45,710 bases of DNA from Acidobacteriota bacterium (GCA_003697015.1 RFGL01000157.1:1-45710), one strand, 5' to 3'; positions 17,613 to 26,473 are shown, counted from the first letter of the stretch. Notes: generated by a model from the letters alone, not told the origin. A program made the numbers and translations.

Positions 17613-19529
17613 TCAACCGGCGTCGCCTTGCTCGACCACCAGCAACCGATCCGGCGCCGGCGGCGGCAGCTCCTGCACCGTGCCGTCGGGCCAGGTGATG
17701 CGCAGGCCGTCGATGCGCGCGGCCCCGCCGAGGCCGAAGGTGAGGGTGAGCTCGGATTGGGACTGGTAGCTGCGGGTCGGCGTCACCGGGCGCCGCTGGA
17801 CGGTGCCGCCGGCGCGGAGCTCGACCCAGGCGCCGATGGCGTCGCGGTTCATGCCCCGCCCGACCAGCCGCAGGCGCAGCCAGTGGTGGCCCAGATCCTG
17901 GTCGTTGCGCACCAGCAGGGCGGGCCGGCCGGCCTGGGTGAGGACCACGTCGAGGTCGCCGTCGCCGTCGACGTCGGCGCAGGCGCTGCCGCGGCCGACG
18001 AGGGGGGTGGCGAGGGCACCGAGCTGCTCCGGCGGCACCTCGATGAAGGTCTGGCGGGCGTCCGGCCCGGCGTTCCAGAACAGCTGCGCCGGCTGCTCAT
18101 AGCTCTGGCTGGGGTCGACCGCCTGGATCTCGGTCTCCAGGTGGCCGTTGGTGGCCAGCAGGTCGAGGCGGGCGTCGAGGTCGTAGTCGAAGGCCAGCAC
18201 GCCGAAGGTCAGGAGGGTGCGACTGGGGGCGCCGACGCCGGTGGGGATCGCCTCGTCGGCGTAGAGGGTGGGATCGCCCTGGGCGAGGTAGAGGGAGGTC
18301 ATCTCGTTGGCGAAGTTGCCGATGGCGAAGCCGAGATCGGCGTCGTTGCGCAGGAAGCCGCCGTCGATGCCCATGGCGCCGGTGGCTTCGCCGTTGCGGC
18401 CGTAGGCCAGGCCCCACAGCTCCCCCACCTCCTCGAAGCGGACGTCGCCGTCGGCCCCTGGCCCGAGGTTGCGGAAGAGGAAATTGCGCACCGTGTCGTT
18501 GGCCACCAGGACGTCGGTCCAGCCGTCGCCGTCGACGTCGAGGGTGAGAAGCCCCAGCCCCTTGCCCACCGGCACGCCGGTAGCCGGGTTGGTGACCTGG
18601 ATGCCGCTCGCCGCCGACACGTCGGTAAAGCGCACCGTGCCGTCGCTGCCGGCGCCGTCGTTGCGGTAGAGGTAGGAGAAGGTGCCCTGGTAGTTGACCG
18701 GCGGGCCGTAGGCGCGGCCGACGCCGGTGAGCCGGTAGTCGACCTCGAGGTCGATGTCCTTCGACCAGCGGACGTAGTTGACCACGAAGAGGTCGAGGTC
18801 GCCGTCGCGGTCCATGTCGAAGAAGCCGCAGCTGGTCGACCAGGCGTCCGGCGCGCCGCCGACGCCGGCGCGCTCGGTGACGTCGACGAAGCGGCCGCCG
18901 CGGTTGAGCAGCAGGCGGTTCGTACCCAGGGCGGCGACGAAGACGTCGCGCCGGCCGTCGCCGTCGACGTCGCCCACCGCCACGCCGGTGCCGTAGAGCT
19001 CGAGATCGAGGCCGCTGGCGCGGGATACGTCGGTGAAGCGGCCGCCGCCGTCGTTGCGATAGAGCCGCGAGGTCGGCGGCGGCGACGGCCGCGGATCGCC
19101 CGGCCAGGTGGTGCCGTTGATCAGCAGCAGGTCGGGGTCGAGGTCGCCGTCGTAGTCGAAGAAGGCCGCGCCGCTGCCCATGCTCTCGGGCAGCAGCTTG
19201 AGGCCGCGGGCGCCGTTCTCGTGCACGAAGTCGATGCCGGCTTGGCGGGTGACGTCGGTGAAGGTCACCGGCGGCGGCGCCAGCTCCGGCGGCGGCGCGA
19301 CCTTGAGCGGCGCGCTGGTCTCGATGGCGTGCTCCGGCGCCGGATCGCGCGGCCGCCTGACGATGGCCAGCAAGGCCACCGCCAGGACGGCGAGGCCCAG
19401 GACGACGAGCAGCGAGCGCCGCAGGGCACGGCCGATGATGGCGTCGTCCTCGGGTACGAGCTCGTCGTCCCGCAGCGGCTCGCCGGCCGCGGCCGGCGCC
19501 TCGTCGCGCGGCTCGAGGGCGTCGTTCAT
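17613..19529 (-). CDS. CRTAC1-like protein: VCBS/FG-GAP beta-propeller with ASPIC/UnbV domain, membrane-anchored
   Basis: 638 aa. A short acidic N-terminus precedes a membrane helix (LLVVLGLAVLAVALLAIV), then VTFTDVTRQAGIDFVHENG, the standard opening of CRTAC1 proteins. Repeated Ca-binding loops (DYDGDLDPD, DVDGDGRRD, DMDRDGDLD, DVDGDGWTD, DVDGDGDLD) mark a seven-bladed integrin-like propeller. The C-terminus has the ASPIC/UnbV signature WVELRAGG...TRSYQSQSE...ITWPDG. It is likely exposed outside the inner membrane. The ATG overlaps the stop of the TPR gene by 4 bp (ATGA). TPR-CRTAC1 pairs are frequent in Acidobacteriota and Planctomycetes as I recall; their function is unknown. Confidence 0.92.
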   Translation of the reverse strand: MNDALEPRDEAPAAAGEPLRDDELVPEDDAIIGRALRRSLLVVLGLAVLAVALLAIVRRPRDPAPEHAIETSAPLKVAPPPELAPPPVTFTDVTRQAGIDFVHENGARGLKLLPESMGSGAAFFDYDGDLDPDLLLINGTTWPGDPRPSPPPTSRLYRNDGGGRFTDVSRASGLDLELYGTGVAVGDVDGDGRRDVFVAALGTNRLLLNRGGRFVDVTERAGVGGAPDAWSTSCGFFDMDRDGDLDLFVVNYVRWSKDIDLEVDYRLTGVGRAYGPPVNYQGTFSYLYRNDGAGSDGTVRFTDVSAASGIQVTNPATGVPVGKGLGLLTLDVDGDGWTDVLVANDTVRNFLFRNLGPGADGDVRFEEVGELWGLAYGRNGEATGAMGIDGGFLRNDADLGFAIGNFANEMTSLYLAQGDPTLYADEAIPTGVGAPSRTLLTFGVLAFDYDLDARLDLLATNGHLETEIQAVDPSQSYEQPAQLFWNAGPDARQTFIEVPPEQLGALATPLVGRGSACADVDGDGDLDVVLTQAGRPALLVRNDQDLGHHWLRLRLVGRGMNRDAIGAWVELRAGGTVQRRPVTPTRSYQSQSELTLTFGLGGAARIDGLRITWPDGTVQELPPPAPDRLLVVEQGDAG

Positions 19530-20536
19530 CGCGGTCTCCTCAGCGCCAGACGCTGCTCGAGCAGCTGCTGCACCGTGCGCAGCACGGCCTGGGTGCGGCG
19601 GTGGAATTCGCTGGCGGTGAGGCGATCCGCCGGCGCGGTCAGGCTGATCATGCCGGTACCGTTCGGCTGGTTGCTGAGCTTGATCCGCAGCTCGCCCCAG
19701 ATCAGGGCCCAGCCGTCGGTCGCCTCGATCGTCGGGTCGAAGGGGACGTGCTGGCGGCGCAGGGCCTCGGTGACGGCGTCGAGGAGCACGCCGTCGCGAC
19801 GGTCGTAAGGCACGCTGAAGGCGGCGGCGACGTGGTGGGAGCCGGCAGGAAGGCGGTAGAAGTCGGTGTTCATCAGCCGGCGGAAGCCGTCGTGGTGGAA
19901 GAAGTTGAAGCGCCGGTCGCGGCGCACCCGCAGGCGCAGGCGCTCGTCGAGCTCGAAGGCGCGGGCGAGGATCTGCACCGTGCGGTCGATCATGCCCTCG
20001 AGGGCGTAGTTGCCGGCGACCTGGAAGTAGGCTTCGGCGTCTTCGGCGTGGCGGCTGAGGTAGCGCGCCAGATGCTGGTCGGCCTCGTCCACCCGGCCCA
20101 TCAACAGCAGCACCGCCCCCAGGTTGAGATCGTTGTCGTCGGCCTCGGGGTCGAGCTCGAAGGCGCGCAGCAGGGCCTCGTGGGCGGCGTCGTAGCGCTC
20201 GAGGGACATCTCCACCGCCGCCAGGTTGAGCCAGCCCTGGCGCAGGCTGGGATCGAGCTCCAGGGCACGGTGCAGGTCGGCGGTGGCGGCCTCGTGCTGG
20301 CCGAGCATGAAGCGCGCCGTGCTGCGCAGCAGGAGCGCCCGGCCGCTGGCGGCGCGGCGGAGGCCCTCCTCGACCAGCTCGAGGGCGCGCTCGGGCTGCG
20401 GCGGATCCGCTTCGAGCAACGCCTGGGCCTGGTCGAGCTGCGCTTCGCCGGCGGCGTCTGCCGGCGCCGGGCTCAGCAGGAGGGCGGCGCTCACTAGGGT
20501 GGCGAGAAGGACGGAGGGTCGGCGTGCGTCGTTCAT
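19526..20536 (-). CDS. Secreted/periplasmic tetratricopeptide repeat protein
   Basis: 336 aa with a cleavable signal peptide (VLLATLVSAALLLSPAPADAAG) and then TPR helices over about residues 30-200: ALELVEEGLRRA, EAATADLHRALELDPS, AAHEALLRAFELDPEADDND and VDEADQHLARYLSRH. The C-terminal third (HHDGFRRLMNTDFYRL to the end) is not TPR and I do not recognise it. Translationally coupled to the downstream CRTAC1 gene by a 4-bp overlap, which suggests the two products act together. A TATACT box stands 9 nt before the ATG without a Shine-Dalgarno. Confidence 0.85.
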   Translation of the reverse strand: MNDARRPSVLLATLVSAALLLSPAPADAAGEAQLDQAQALLEADPPQPERALELVEEGLRRAASGRALLLRSTARFMLGQHEAATADLHRALELDPSLRQGWLNLAAVEMSLERYDAAHEALLRAFELDPEADDNDLNLGAVLLLMGRVDEADQHLARYLSRHAEDAEAYFQVAGNYALEGMIDRTVQILARAFELDERLRLRVRRDRRFNFFHHDGFRRLMNTDFYRLPAGSHHVAAAFSVPYDRRDGVLLDAVTEALRRQHVPFDPTIEATDGWALIWGELRIKLSNQPNGTGMISLTAPADRLTASEFHRRTQAVLRTVQQLLEQRLALRRPR

Positions 20537-20545
20537 CGAGGGACG

Positions 20546-20551
20546 AGTATA
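20546..20551 (-). promoter_or_regulatory. Putative -10 box (TATACT) of the TPR-CRTAC1 operon, leaderless spacing
   Basis: TATACT on the minus strand, 9 nt before ATG 20536. It shares a 73-bp gap with the divergent ClpX-like gene. Confidence 0.45.
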
Positions 20552-20594
20552 CGTGTCCCGGCGGCCGACGAGCACCCGCCGTCGCGCCGGCGGA

Positions 20595-20600
20595 TACAAT
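20595..20600 (+). promoter_or_regulatory. Putative -10 box (TACAAT) of the ClpX-like gene, leaderless spacing
   Basis: TACAAT, then 9 nt, then GTG 20610, with no Shine-Dalgarno. Confidence 0.45.
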
Positions 20601-20609
20601 CGGGCCGTC

Positions 20610-21716
20610 GTGAGCAAGAAGACCGCCACCCCGACCCCGAAGGAGATCGCCGCCGAGCTCGAGCGGCGGGTGGTGGGCCAGAGCGAGGCGATCGCCGAGA
20701 CCTCGATCGCCCTGGCCAAGAAGCTCGCCCGCCTGCCGGTCGGCAACGTCCTGATGATCGGCTCCTCCGGCACCGGCAAGACCACCCTGATGCGCGCCGT
20801 CGAGGAGTATCTCGCCGCTCACGACGAGCTCGCCTTGAGGCCGGTGGTGGCGCGCATGCACGCCAACGTCCTCGGCGAGGAGGCGGAGCGCGGCCGCCCC
20901 GGCCAGGCGGTGCTCGGCCGGTTGTTGGCGCGGGCGCGGGAGCAGCTCGGCCCCCAGACCCCGATCGCCGAGCTCCTCGCCGAGGCGCGCCACGGCATCG
21001 CCTTTGTCGACGAGGTCGACAAGATCCGCAGTCACGTCGGCGGGGTGGTCAACACCGCCGGCATCCGCGCCCAGGAAGCGCTGCTGACGGTGATGGAGAA
21101 CGAGGCGGTGCCGTTCACCCTCCCCGCCTGGGCCGGCGGTGAGACCGTCAGCGTCGACTCGAGCGGCCTCCTCTTCGTCTGCGCCGGCGCCTTCGAGGGC
21201 CTCTACGACGCGGTCTTCGACCGGGTGACGATCGGCCGCGACAAGGGGGCGCTCAAACCGGTGACGGTGGTCGAAGAGGGCTCGGTGCAGGAGCGGCTGG
21301 AGTTCCGCCTCGGCGACTGGCTGCGCAACGAGGACCTCTTCGACTACGGCCTGAGCCCGCAATTCATCGCCCGCTTCGACGCCGTGGTGCTGCTCCAGGA
21401 CCTCGACGTCGACGCCCTGGTGCGCATCTTCCTCGAAGCCCCCGACTCGGGCTTTCACCAGGCCCGTGCCTACTTCGAGAACCGCGGCCTCTCCCTGCGT
21501 CTCTCCCCCGCCGCCGTGCGCCGCATCGCCCACCACGCCGCCCGCGCGCCACGCCTCGGCGCCCGGGCGCTGAAGGAGGTCTTCCGGCGGGTGATCCGAC
21601 CCTACGAGCTGGAGCCCGAGCTGCACGCCGGCGACGGCGGCGTCATCCTTCTCGACGAGGCCGAGGTGGAGGCGGCACTAGCGCCGGCGCAAGGCCGCCA
21701 GCAGGCGGCGCGGTAG
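20610..21716 (+). CDS. ClpX/HslU-like AAA+ ATPase lacking the N-terminal zinc finger
   Basis: 368 aa. The Walker A motif is GSSGTGKT (51-58), and Walker B IAFVDEVDK (130-138). LLFVCAGAFEGLYD, DYGLSPQFIARFDAVV and RLGARALKEVFRRVI (sensor 2 region) follow the ClpX pattern closely. Differences from ClpX: no four-Cys zinc-binding domain at the N-terminus, about 50 residues shorter, and the pore-1 loop GYVG is replaced by HANVLGEE around 85-91, so the gripping aromatic is missing. No IGF-type ClpP-docking loop is obvious and no clpP or hslV is nearby. It may be a remodelling factor or a specialised unfoldase rather than a protease subunit. GTG start. The 3' end overlaps mpl antisense by 39 bp. Confidence 0.8.
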   Translation: MSKKTATPTPKEIAAELERRVVGQSEAIAETSIALAKKLARLPVGNVLMIGSSGTGKTTLMRAVEEYLAAHDELALRPVVARMHANVLGEEAERGRPGQAVLGRLLARAREQLGPQTPIAELLAEARHGIAFVDEVDKIRSHVGGVVNTAGIRAQEALLTVMENEAVPFTLPAWAGGETVSVDSSGLLFVCAGAFEGLYDAVFDRVTIGRDKGALKPVTVVEEGSVQERLEFRLGDWLRNEDLFDYGLSPQFIARFDAVVLLQDLDVDALVRIFLEAPDSGFHQARAYFENRGLSLRLSPAAVRRIAHHAARAPRLGARALKEVFRRVIRPYELEPELHAGDGGVILLDEAEVEAALAPAQGRQQAAR

Positions 21717-23078
21717 GTCGTCGAAGCTGCCCGACGACATGGTGACGGCGACGTCGCCCGGCCGCAGCCAGGCGAGGGCGGCGTCGAGCACGGCGCCGGT
21801 GCTCGGGCAGCAGGCGGCGTCGACGCCGTCGCGCCCGAGCTCCTCGACCAGGGCCTCGAGGTCGAGACGCTCGTCGTCGGCCAGGCGACGGCGGTGGAAG
21901 ATCGGCGCCAGGCGTACGGCGGTGGCGGCGGCGAAGGCGCGGCGGTAGGCCGGCTGGAGGAAGGCGCGGCCGGCGGTCAGGCTGCGGGGCTCGAAGAGGG
22001 CGAGCAGGCGGCGGCCCGGGTACCGCGCGGCGAGGGCGCGCAGGGAAGCGCCGACCGCCGTCGGGTGATGGGCGAAGTCGTCGACGACGGTGACGCCGGC
22101 GGCCGTCCCCAGCACCTCGAGCCGCCGCTTGACGCCGGCGAAGCCGGCGAGAGCAGCGGCGACGGCGGCCGGCGCGAGGCCGTCGTGGCGCGCCGCCGCC
22201 CACGCCGCCAGGGCGTTCTGCACGTTGTGGTCGCCGGCCAGCTGGAGCTCCACCGCGACGCTGCCGCCGGCGCCGTCGGGGAGGACGAAACGGCTGCCGC
22301 GCGGGCCGTGCTCGAGGCTCGCGGGGCGCACGTCGTTGCCCTCCTCCAGGCCGTAGAAGATCACCTTGCTCCTGGCGCCGGCGGCCATCGCGCGCACCGC
22401 CGGATGGTCGCCGCAGGCCACCACCACCCCGTCTTCAGGCACCAGGGCGATCAGCCGCCGGTAGGCCTCGTCGAGGGCTTCGGGGGAGGGATAGAGGTCG
22501 GCGTGGTCGTACTCGACGCTGGTCAGGATCAAGGCCTGGGGGCGGTAGTGGAGAAACTTCGGCCCGCGGTCGAAGTAGGCGGCGTTGTACTCGTCGCCCT
22601 CGACGACGAAGCGCGGCCCGCTGCCGACGGCGAAGCTGCGTTCGAGTCCCTGCGGCACGCCGCCGATCAGGTAGCCCGGATCCTCGCCGCAGTTGGCGTA
22701 GACCCAGCTGGCCAGGGCGGTGGTGGTGGTCTTGCCGTGGGTGCCGGCGACCACCAGCGGCCGCCGGCCCTCGAGCAGAAAGCGGCTCAGGGCCTGGGGC
22801 ATCGACGCCCGTTCGAGGCCGAGCTCCTCCGCCCGCTCTACCTCGGGATTGGAGCGCGGCACGGCGTTGCCGACGATCACCAGGTCGGGGGCTGGCTCGA
22901 GGTGGGCCGGATCGTAGCCCCGGTGCGGCGTGATGCCGGCCTCGGCCAGCAGGGTGCTCATCGGCGGGTAGAGCGGAGCGTCGCTGCCCCGCACCCGATG
23001 CCCGAGCTCCTGCAGCAGACAGGCGAGGGGGGCCATGCCGGTGCCGCCGATGGCGATCATGTAGACGTCGAGGGACAA
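21678..23078 (-). CDS. mpl: UDP-N-acetylmuramate:L-alanyl-gamma-D-glutamyl-meso-diaminopimelate ligase
   Basis: A 466-aa Mur-ligase-family enzyme of peptidoglycan recycling that re-attaches recovered tripeptide to UDP-MurNAc. Seen: an N-terminal nucleotide-binding IGGTGMAPLA, the ATP loop GTHGKTTTT, VVEGDEYNAAYFD (typical of Mpl rather than MurC), LAGDHNVQNALAA and DDFAHHPTAV. Its presence implies meso-DAP peptidoglycan. The start used is TTG 23078; ATG 23060 is a good alternative because the fold starts at VYMIAIGG. The stop lies inside the last codons of the convergent ClpX-like gene. Confidence 0.9.
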   Translation of the reverse strand: MSLDVYMIAIGGTGMAPLACLLQELGHRVRGSDAPLYPPMSTLLAEAGITPHRGYDPAHLEPAPDLVIVGNAVPRSNPEVERAEELGLERASMPQALSRFLLEGRRPLVVAGTHGKTTTTALASWVYANCGEDPGYLIGGVPQGLERSFAVGSGPRFVVEGDEYNAAYFDRGPKFLHYRPQALILTSVEYDHADLYPSPEALDEAYRRLIALVPEDGVVVACGDHPAVRAMAAGARSKVIFYGLEEGNDVRPASLEHGPRGSRFVLPDGAGGSVAVELQLAGDHNVQNALAAWAAARHDGLAPAAVAAALAGFAGVKRRLEVLGTAAGVTVVDDFAHHPTAVGASLRALAARYPGRRLLALFEPRSLTAGRAFLQPAYRRAFAAATAVRLAPIFHRRRLADDERLDLEALVEELGRDGVDAACCPSTGAVLDAALAWLRPGDVAVTMSSGSFDDLPRRLLAALRRR

Positions 23079-23258
23079 GGCTTCGAGGAGGGCGTGTGGG
23101 GGGTTTTACGCTGTTTTTACCCGCGGGGTGATCGCGGTCGGTTCTGCCGTAGTAGCATGAATTCTCTCACGCGGCGGCCGCCGTCTCCACACGGTCCCGC
23201 CGGCGGCCATCCAACCCGCGCCGCGTATTGTAGATCAGCGAGTAGAGGAGTCAGACTC

Positions 23259-24284
23259 ATGTTGCTGCCAAAGACCCGTGGGATCCCCACGATCAGCGCA
23301 CTCGTCCTCAGCGCCCTGGTGCTCGGCGCCGTCCCGGCCAGCGCCAAGCCGCAGGCGGTGGTGGTCGAGCCGGTGAAAGACTTCGAGGTGGTGGCCAAGG
23401 GCGAGCACCTGAAGCACGCCTTCGAGATCCGCAACGAAGGCGACGAGGTGCTCGAGATCACCGAGGTCCGGCCGTCCTGCGGCTGCACCGTCGCCAAGTT
23501 CGACCAGAAGATCGCGCCGGGCAAGAGCGGCTTCGTCATCGCCGACGTCGACACCGCCAGCCTCGACGGGGTGATCGCCAAGTCGGTCGCGGTGTTCACC
23601 AACGACGCGGACAACGCCAAACTGCAGTTGACGGTGAAGGCCGACGTGCGGCCCTACATCGCCGTCGATCCGGGCTACGCCCGCTTCAGCTACGTCCAGG
23701 GCGAGCCCACCGGCACCATCAGCGAGACCATCTACGCGCCGGACGGCAGCGACATCGAGATCCTCGAGGTCAAGGTGCCCTACGACCACATCCGCGTCAG
23801 CCACCGGGTGGCGGGCGAGGAGGAGCGCGACGCCCGCGGCAGCGGCAAGCAGTGGAAGGTCGACATCGAGATCCTGCCCGACGCGCCGGTCGGCCCGCTG
23901 CGCGACCACGTCGAGGTGATCGTCGATCATCCGAAGCAGAAGAAGGTGCTGATCCCGATCTCCGGTTTCGTCCGCCCGCGGCAGCACGTCACCCCGCAGG
24001 AGATCGATTTCGGCCAGGTCAAGTCCTCCGACCTGCCGCTGGTCAAGGGCTTCACCCTGACCAGCTTCACCACCAAGGGCATCGATCCGCCGGAGGTCGA
24101 GAGCTCGATCAAGGGGCTGGACATCCAGGTGCGCAAGACCGGCACCACCGGCCACCGCTACCAGGTCATCCTGCAGATGACCCGCGACATGCCCAAGGGC
24201 GAATTCGCCGACGTCCTGCGCATCCGCACCAGCGACGAGAAGAGCCCGGTGATCGAGGTGCCTCTGCGCGGCGTGGTTCTCTGA
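23259..24284 (+). CDS. Secreted DUF1573 domain protein
   Basis: 341 aa with a signal peptide (ISALVLSALVLGAVPASA, residues about 12-29). A DUF1573 domain at about 35-130 has the hallmark RPSCGCTVAKF (C74, C76) and Ig-like strands. A second half repeats the same beta-sandwich style (TPQEIDFGQV...). DUF1573 proteins are exported beta-sandwich (ASH/MSP-like) proteins of unknown function, common in Bacteroidetes and Acidobacteriota. The ATG follows a GAGGAG ribosome-binding site. The 180-bp gap before it is divergent with mpl and shows no other gene. A strong terminator follows, so this is probably a single-gene unit. Confidence 0.88.
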   Translation: MLLPKTRGIPTISALVLSALVLGAVPASAKPQAVVVEPVKDFEVVAKGEHLKHAFEIRNEGDEVLEITEVRPSCGCTVAKFDQKIAPGKSGFVIADVDTASLDGVIAKSVAVFTNDADNAKLQLTVKADVRPYIAVDPGYARFSYVQGEPTGTISETIYAPDGSDIEILEVKVPYDHIRVSHRVAGEEERDARGSGKQWKVDIEILPDAPVGPLRDHVEVIVDHPKQKKVLIPISGFVRPRQHVTPQEIDFGQVKSSDLPLVKGFTLTSFTTKGIDPPEVESSIKGLDIQVRKTGTTGHRYQVILQMTRDMPKGEFADVLRIRTSDEKSPVIEVPLRGVVL

Positions 24285-24318
24285 GCGCAACCGCATCCAC
24301 ACTCTCTCCTCACCTTAC

Positions 24319-24352
24319 GCGGCGCCTCCGATCGGGGCGCCGCATTTCTTTT
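24319..24352 (+). terminator. Rho-independent terminator after the DUF1573 gene
   Basis: A perfect 8-bp GCGGCGCC/GGCGCCGC stem with a 9-nt loop is followed by ATTTCTTTT, about 35 bp after the stop codon. This is the clearest intrinsic terminator in the window. Confidence 0.85.
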
Positions 24353-24410
24353 CCCCCCAGGTCGTCGTACCGGAGAACGATCGGACGGCGATCGCCGGCA
24401 CGAGTCCACT

Positions 24411-25652
24411 TCATCCGTTGACGGCGTCGTCGAGGGCGGCGATGGCGTCGCGCAGCTGGCGGTCGCTCAGGTAGGGGGCCGGCCCCAGGCGCAGGCGGTG
24501 GCCGCGGCAGTCGGTCAGCACGCCGCGCCGGCGCAGCTCGGCGCAGAGCTCCGCTGCCTGCGGCGACTCCAGGACCAGGAAGCCGCCGAGCTCGTCGATC
24601 GGCACGGCGGGACGGCGCAGGCGCGCCGGGTCGAGATCGAGCCGGTCGAAGGCGTGGGCCAGGAGCCCCACCTGATGCTGGCTGACGCGGCGCAGGAAGG
24701 GGACCTCGAGCCCCATGCGGTCGAAGAAGTCGAAGACCGCGGCAGCGCGGTAATGGCTGGTCGGATCGTAGGTGGCGCCGGCGAAGCGGGCGGCACCGCG
24801 GCCGTAGGCCACCCGCTGCGGATGGGCCGGGTCGGCGAGAGCGTCGAATTCGGCGTACCAGCCGGTGATCACCGGCCGCAGGGTGCAATCCGGCGGCGTT
24901 CGCAGGAAGGCGTTGCCTTCCCCCAACTGGCAGTACTTGTAGCCCCCGCCGACGGCGTAGGCGCCGTCGAGGCCCTCGCCGGGCAGGGAGTAGGGCACCA
25001 CGTTGGAAGCGTGGTAGAGGTCGACCAGGAGCTCCGCCCCGTGGCGCTGCGCCGCCGCCAGCACCCGCCCCAGGCCGGGGACGATGCGGCCGCTGTGAAA
25101 GAGCACCGCCGACGCCAGCACCGCCGCCGTGCGATCGTCGACCGCGGCGATCAGCCGCTCGGCGATGGCGTGGGGATCGGCCGACGGCACCCGTACCACC
25201 TCGATCCCCTCCTCCTCCAGCCGCGCCAGCTGGCGGCGGATGGAGTGAAACTCGCCGTCGGTGGTCAAAAGCCGCGGCCGCTGGCGCAGGGGCAGGGCGG
25301 AGAGAAAGCGCGCGACCAGCTCGTGGGTATTCGAGGCCAGGACGTAGCTGCCGGCGCCGTCGTCGTGCAGGCGGGCGAAGCCGCGGCCGACCCTCGCCGC
25401 CTGCTCGAAGGCGACCGGCCACTTGTCGTCCACCAGGCGGGCCGCGTCGTCGAATGCACGCAGCTGGCCGGCGTGCGCCGCATCGGGCCACGCCTGGTGG
25501 GAGTGGCCGGTGAGAAGCAGCCGCTGCGCCACCCGAAAGCGCCGGTAGTGCTCCGCCAGGGCGTTGGGATGGCGGCGCAGGGCGGCCAGCTCCGGCGGCC
25601 CGGCGCCGGAGCCGGAGCCGCTGGCGTTCGTCCGCCTCGAGTGCTCGCTCAC
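24411..25652 (-). CDS. kynU: Kynureninase-like PLP-dependent enzyme (aminotransferase class V fold)
   Basis: A 413-aa fold-type I enzyme expected to cleave kynurenine to anthranilate and alanine. The PLP lysine is K239 in VGGGYKYCQLGEGN. Upstream, ELLVDLYHASNVVPYS carries the PLP-contacting Asp, and PVITGWYAEF plus ARFAGATYDPTSHYRA are typical of the kynureninase/PvdN branch. It lies 23 bp downstream of kynA, the strongest reason for the kynureninase call, since the sequence is distant from E. coli-type or human kynureninase. GTG start at 25652, right after the kynA stop. The symbol follows context as much as sequence. Confidence 0.75.
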   Translation of the reverse strand: MSEHSRRTNASGSGSGAGPPELAALRRHPNALAEHYRRFRVAQRLLLTGHSHQAWPDAAHAGQLRAFDDAARLVDDKWPVAFEQAARVGRGFARLHDDGAGSYVLASNTHELVARFLSALPLRQRPRLLTTDGEFHSIRRQLARLEEEGIEVVRVPSADPHAIAERLIAAVDDRTAAVLASAVLFHSGRIVPGLGRVLAAAQRHGAELLVDLYHASNVVPYSLPGEGLDGAYAVGGGYKYCQLGEGNAFLRTPPDCTLRPVITGWYAEFDALADPAHPQRVAYGRGAARFAGATYDPTSHYRAAAVFDFFDRMGLEVPFLRRVSQHQVGLLAHAFDRLDLDPARLRRPAVPIDELGGFLVLESPQAAELCAELRRRGVLTDCRGHRLRLGPAPYLSDRQLRDAIAALDDAVNG

Positions 25653-25675
25653 CGCTGGCTCCGGAAGACGGCGAG

Positions 25676-26473
25676 CTAGAGCTCCGTGCGGATCGCCCAG
25701 AGATCGGGAAAGAAGGGCTTGAAGAGGGTCTGGCGCAGATAGTCGGCGCCCGGCGAGCCGCCGGTACCGGGCTTGCTGCCGATGGTGCGCTCGACCATCT
25801 TGACGTGGCGGTAGCGCCATTCCTGAAGGCCCTCGTCGAGGTCGACCAGGCGCTCGCAGACCTGGGTCAGGCGGTCGTCGTGGCGGTAGACGTCGAGCAG
25901 CACGGCACGGATCTCCGGCGCCTCGATCGGCGCTGCATCGCGGCGCGGCTCCAGGTGCTCCTCGGCGACGGCATAACCGCGGCGGATCAGATAGCGCAGG
26001 AAGGCCTGGTAGACCGTCGCCTGCGCCAGCCGCTCTTCGAGGCGGGCGCAGGCGGCGGGGTTCTCGCGGTGATGGGCGAGCAGCGCCGGCCGCTTCATGC
26101 CGAGCAGGAACTCGAGCTCGCGGAACTGCGACGACTGGAAGCCGCTCGCCGCCTCCAGGCGGGCGCGGAAGGAGCTGAACGACGTCGGGGTCATGGTCTC
26201 CAGGATGTCGACCTGGGCGACCAGGGTCTTGAGGATCGTCAGCACCCGTTTCAAGGTGTGGAGGATGCGCGGCAGGGTGCCGTCGGCCGGGGCGTCGCTG
26301 GCGAAGAGCCGCGCCAGGTAGTCGAGCTCGTGGAGGATCTGCTTGAACCACAACTCGTAGACCTGGTGGATGACGATGAACAAGGTCTCGTCGTGCTCCG
26401 GTCCCGCCGAGCGCGGGCGTTGCAGCGCCAGCAATTCGTCGAGGGCCAGGTAACGCGAATAGGTCAGGGACAT
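25676..26473 (-). CDS. kynA: Tryptophan 2,3-dioxygenase
   Basis: A 265-aa haem enzyme that opens the indole ring of L-tryptophan to N-formylkynurenine. The N-terminal MSLTYSRYLALDELL and FIVIHQVYELWFKQILHEL (active-site His and substrate pocket) and the proximal haem ligand H223 in WRYRHVKMVERTIGSKPGT are clear. Length is normal for bacterial TDO. It sits between rph and the kynureninase-like gene with 23-bp gaps on both sides, so the three are probably cotranscribed. No formylkynurenine formamidase is found in the window; it would have to be elsewhere. Confidence 0.95.
   Translation of the reverse strand: MSLTYSRYLALDELLALQRPRSAGPEHDETLFIVIHQVYELWFKQILHELDYLARLFASDAPADGTLPRILHTLKRVLTILKTLVAQVDILETMTPTSFSSFRARLEAASGFQSSQFRELEFLLGMKRPALLAHHRENPAACARLEERLAQATVYQAFLRYLIRRGYAVAEEHLEPRRDAAPIEAPEIRAVLLDVYRHDDRLTQVCERLVDLDEGLQEWRYRHVKMVERTIGSKPGTGGSPGADYLRQTLFKPFFPDLWAIRTEL

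Noticed and set aside
17613-21626. A continuous minus-strand frame of over 1300 codons
   Set aside because: Only the portion below 19529 is the CRTAC1 gene. The rest is antisense or out-of-frame reading through the TPR and ClpX-like genes, with Arg/Pro/Ala-rich low-complexity sequence.
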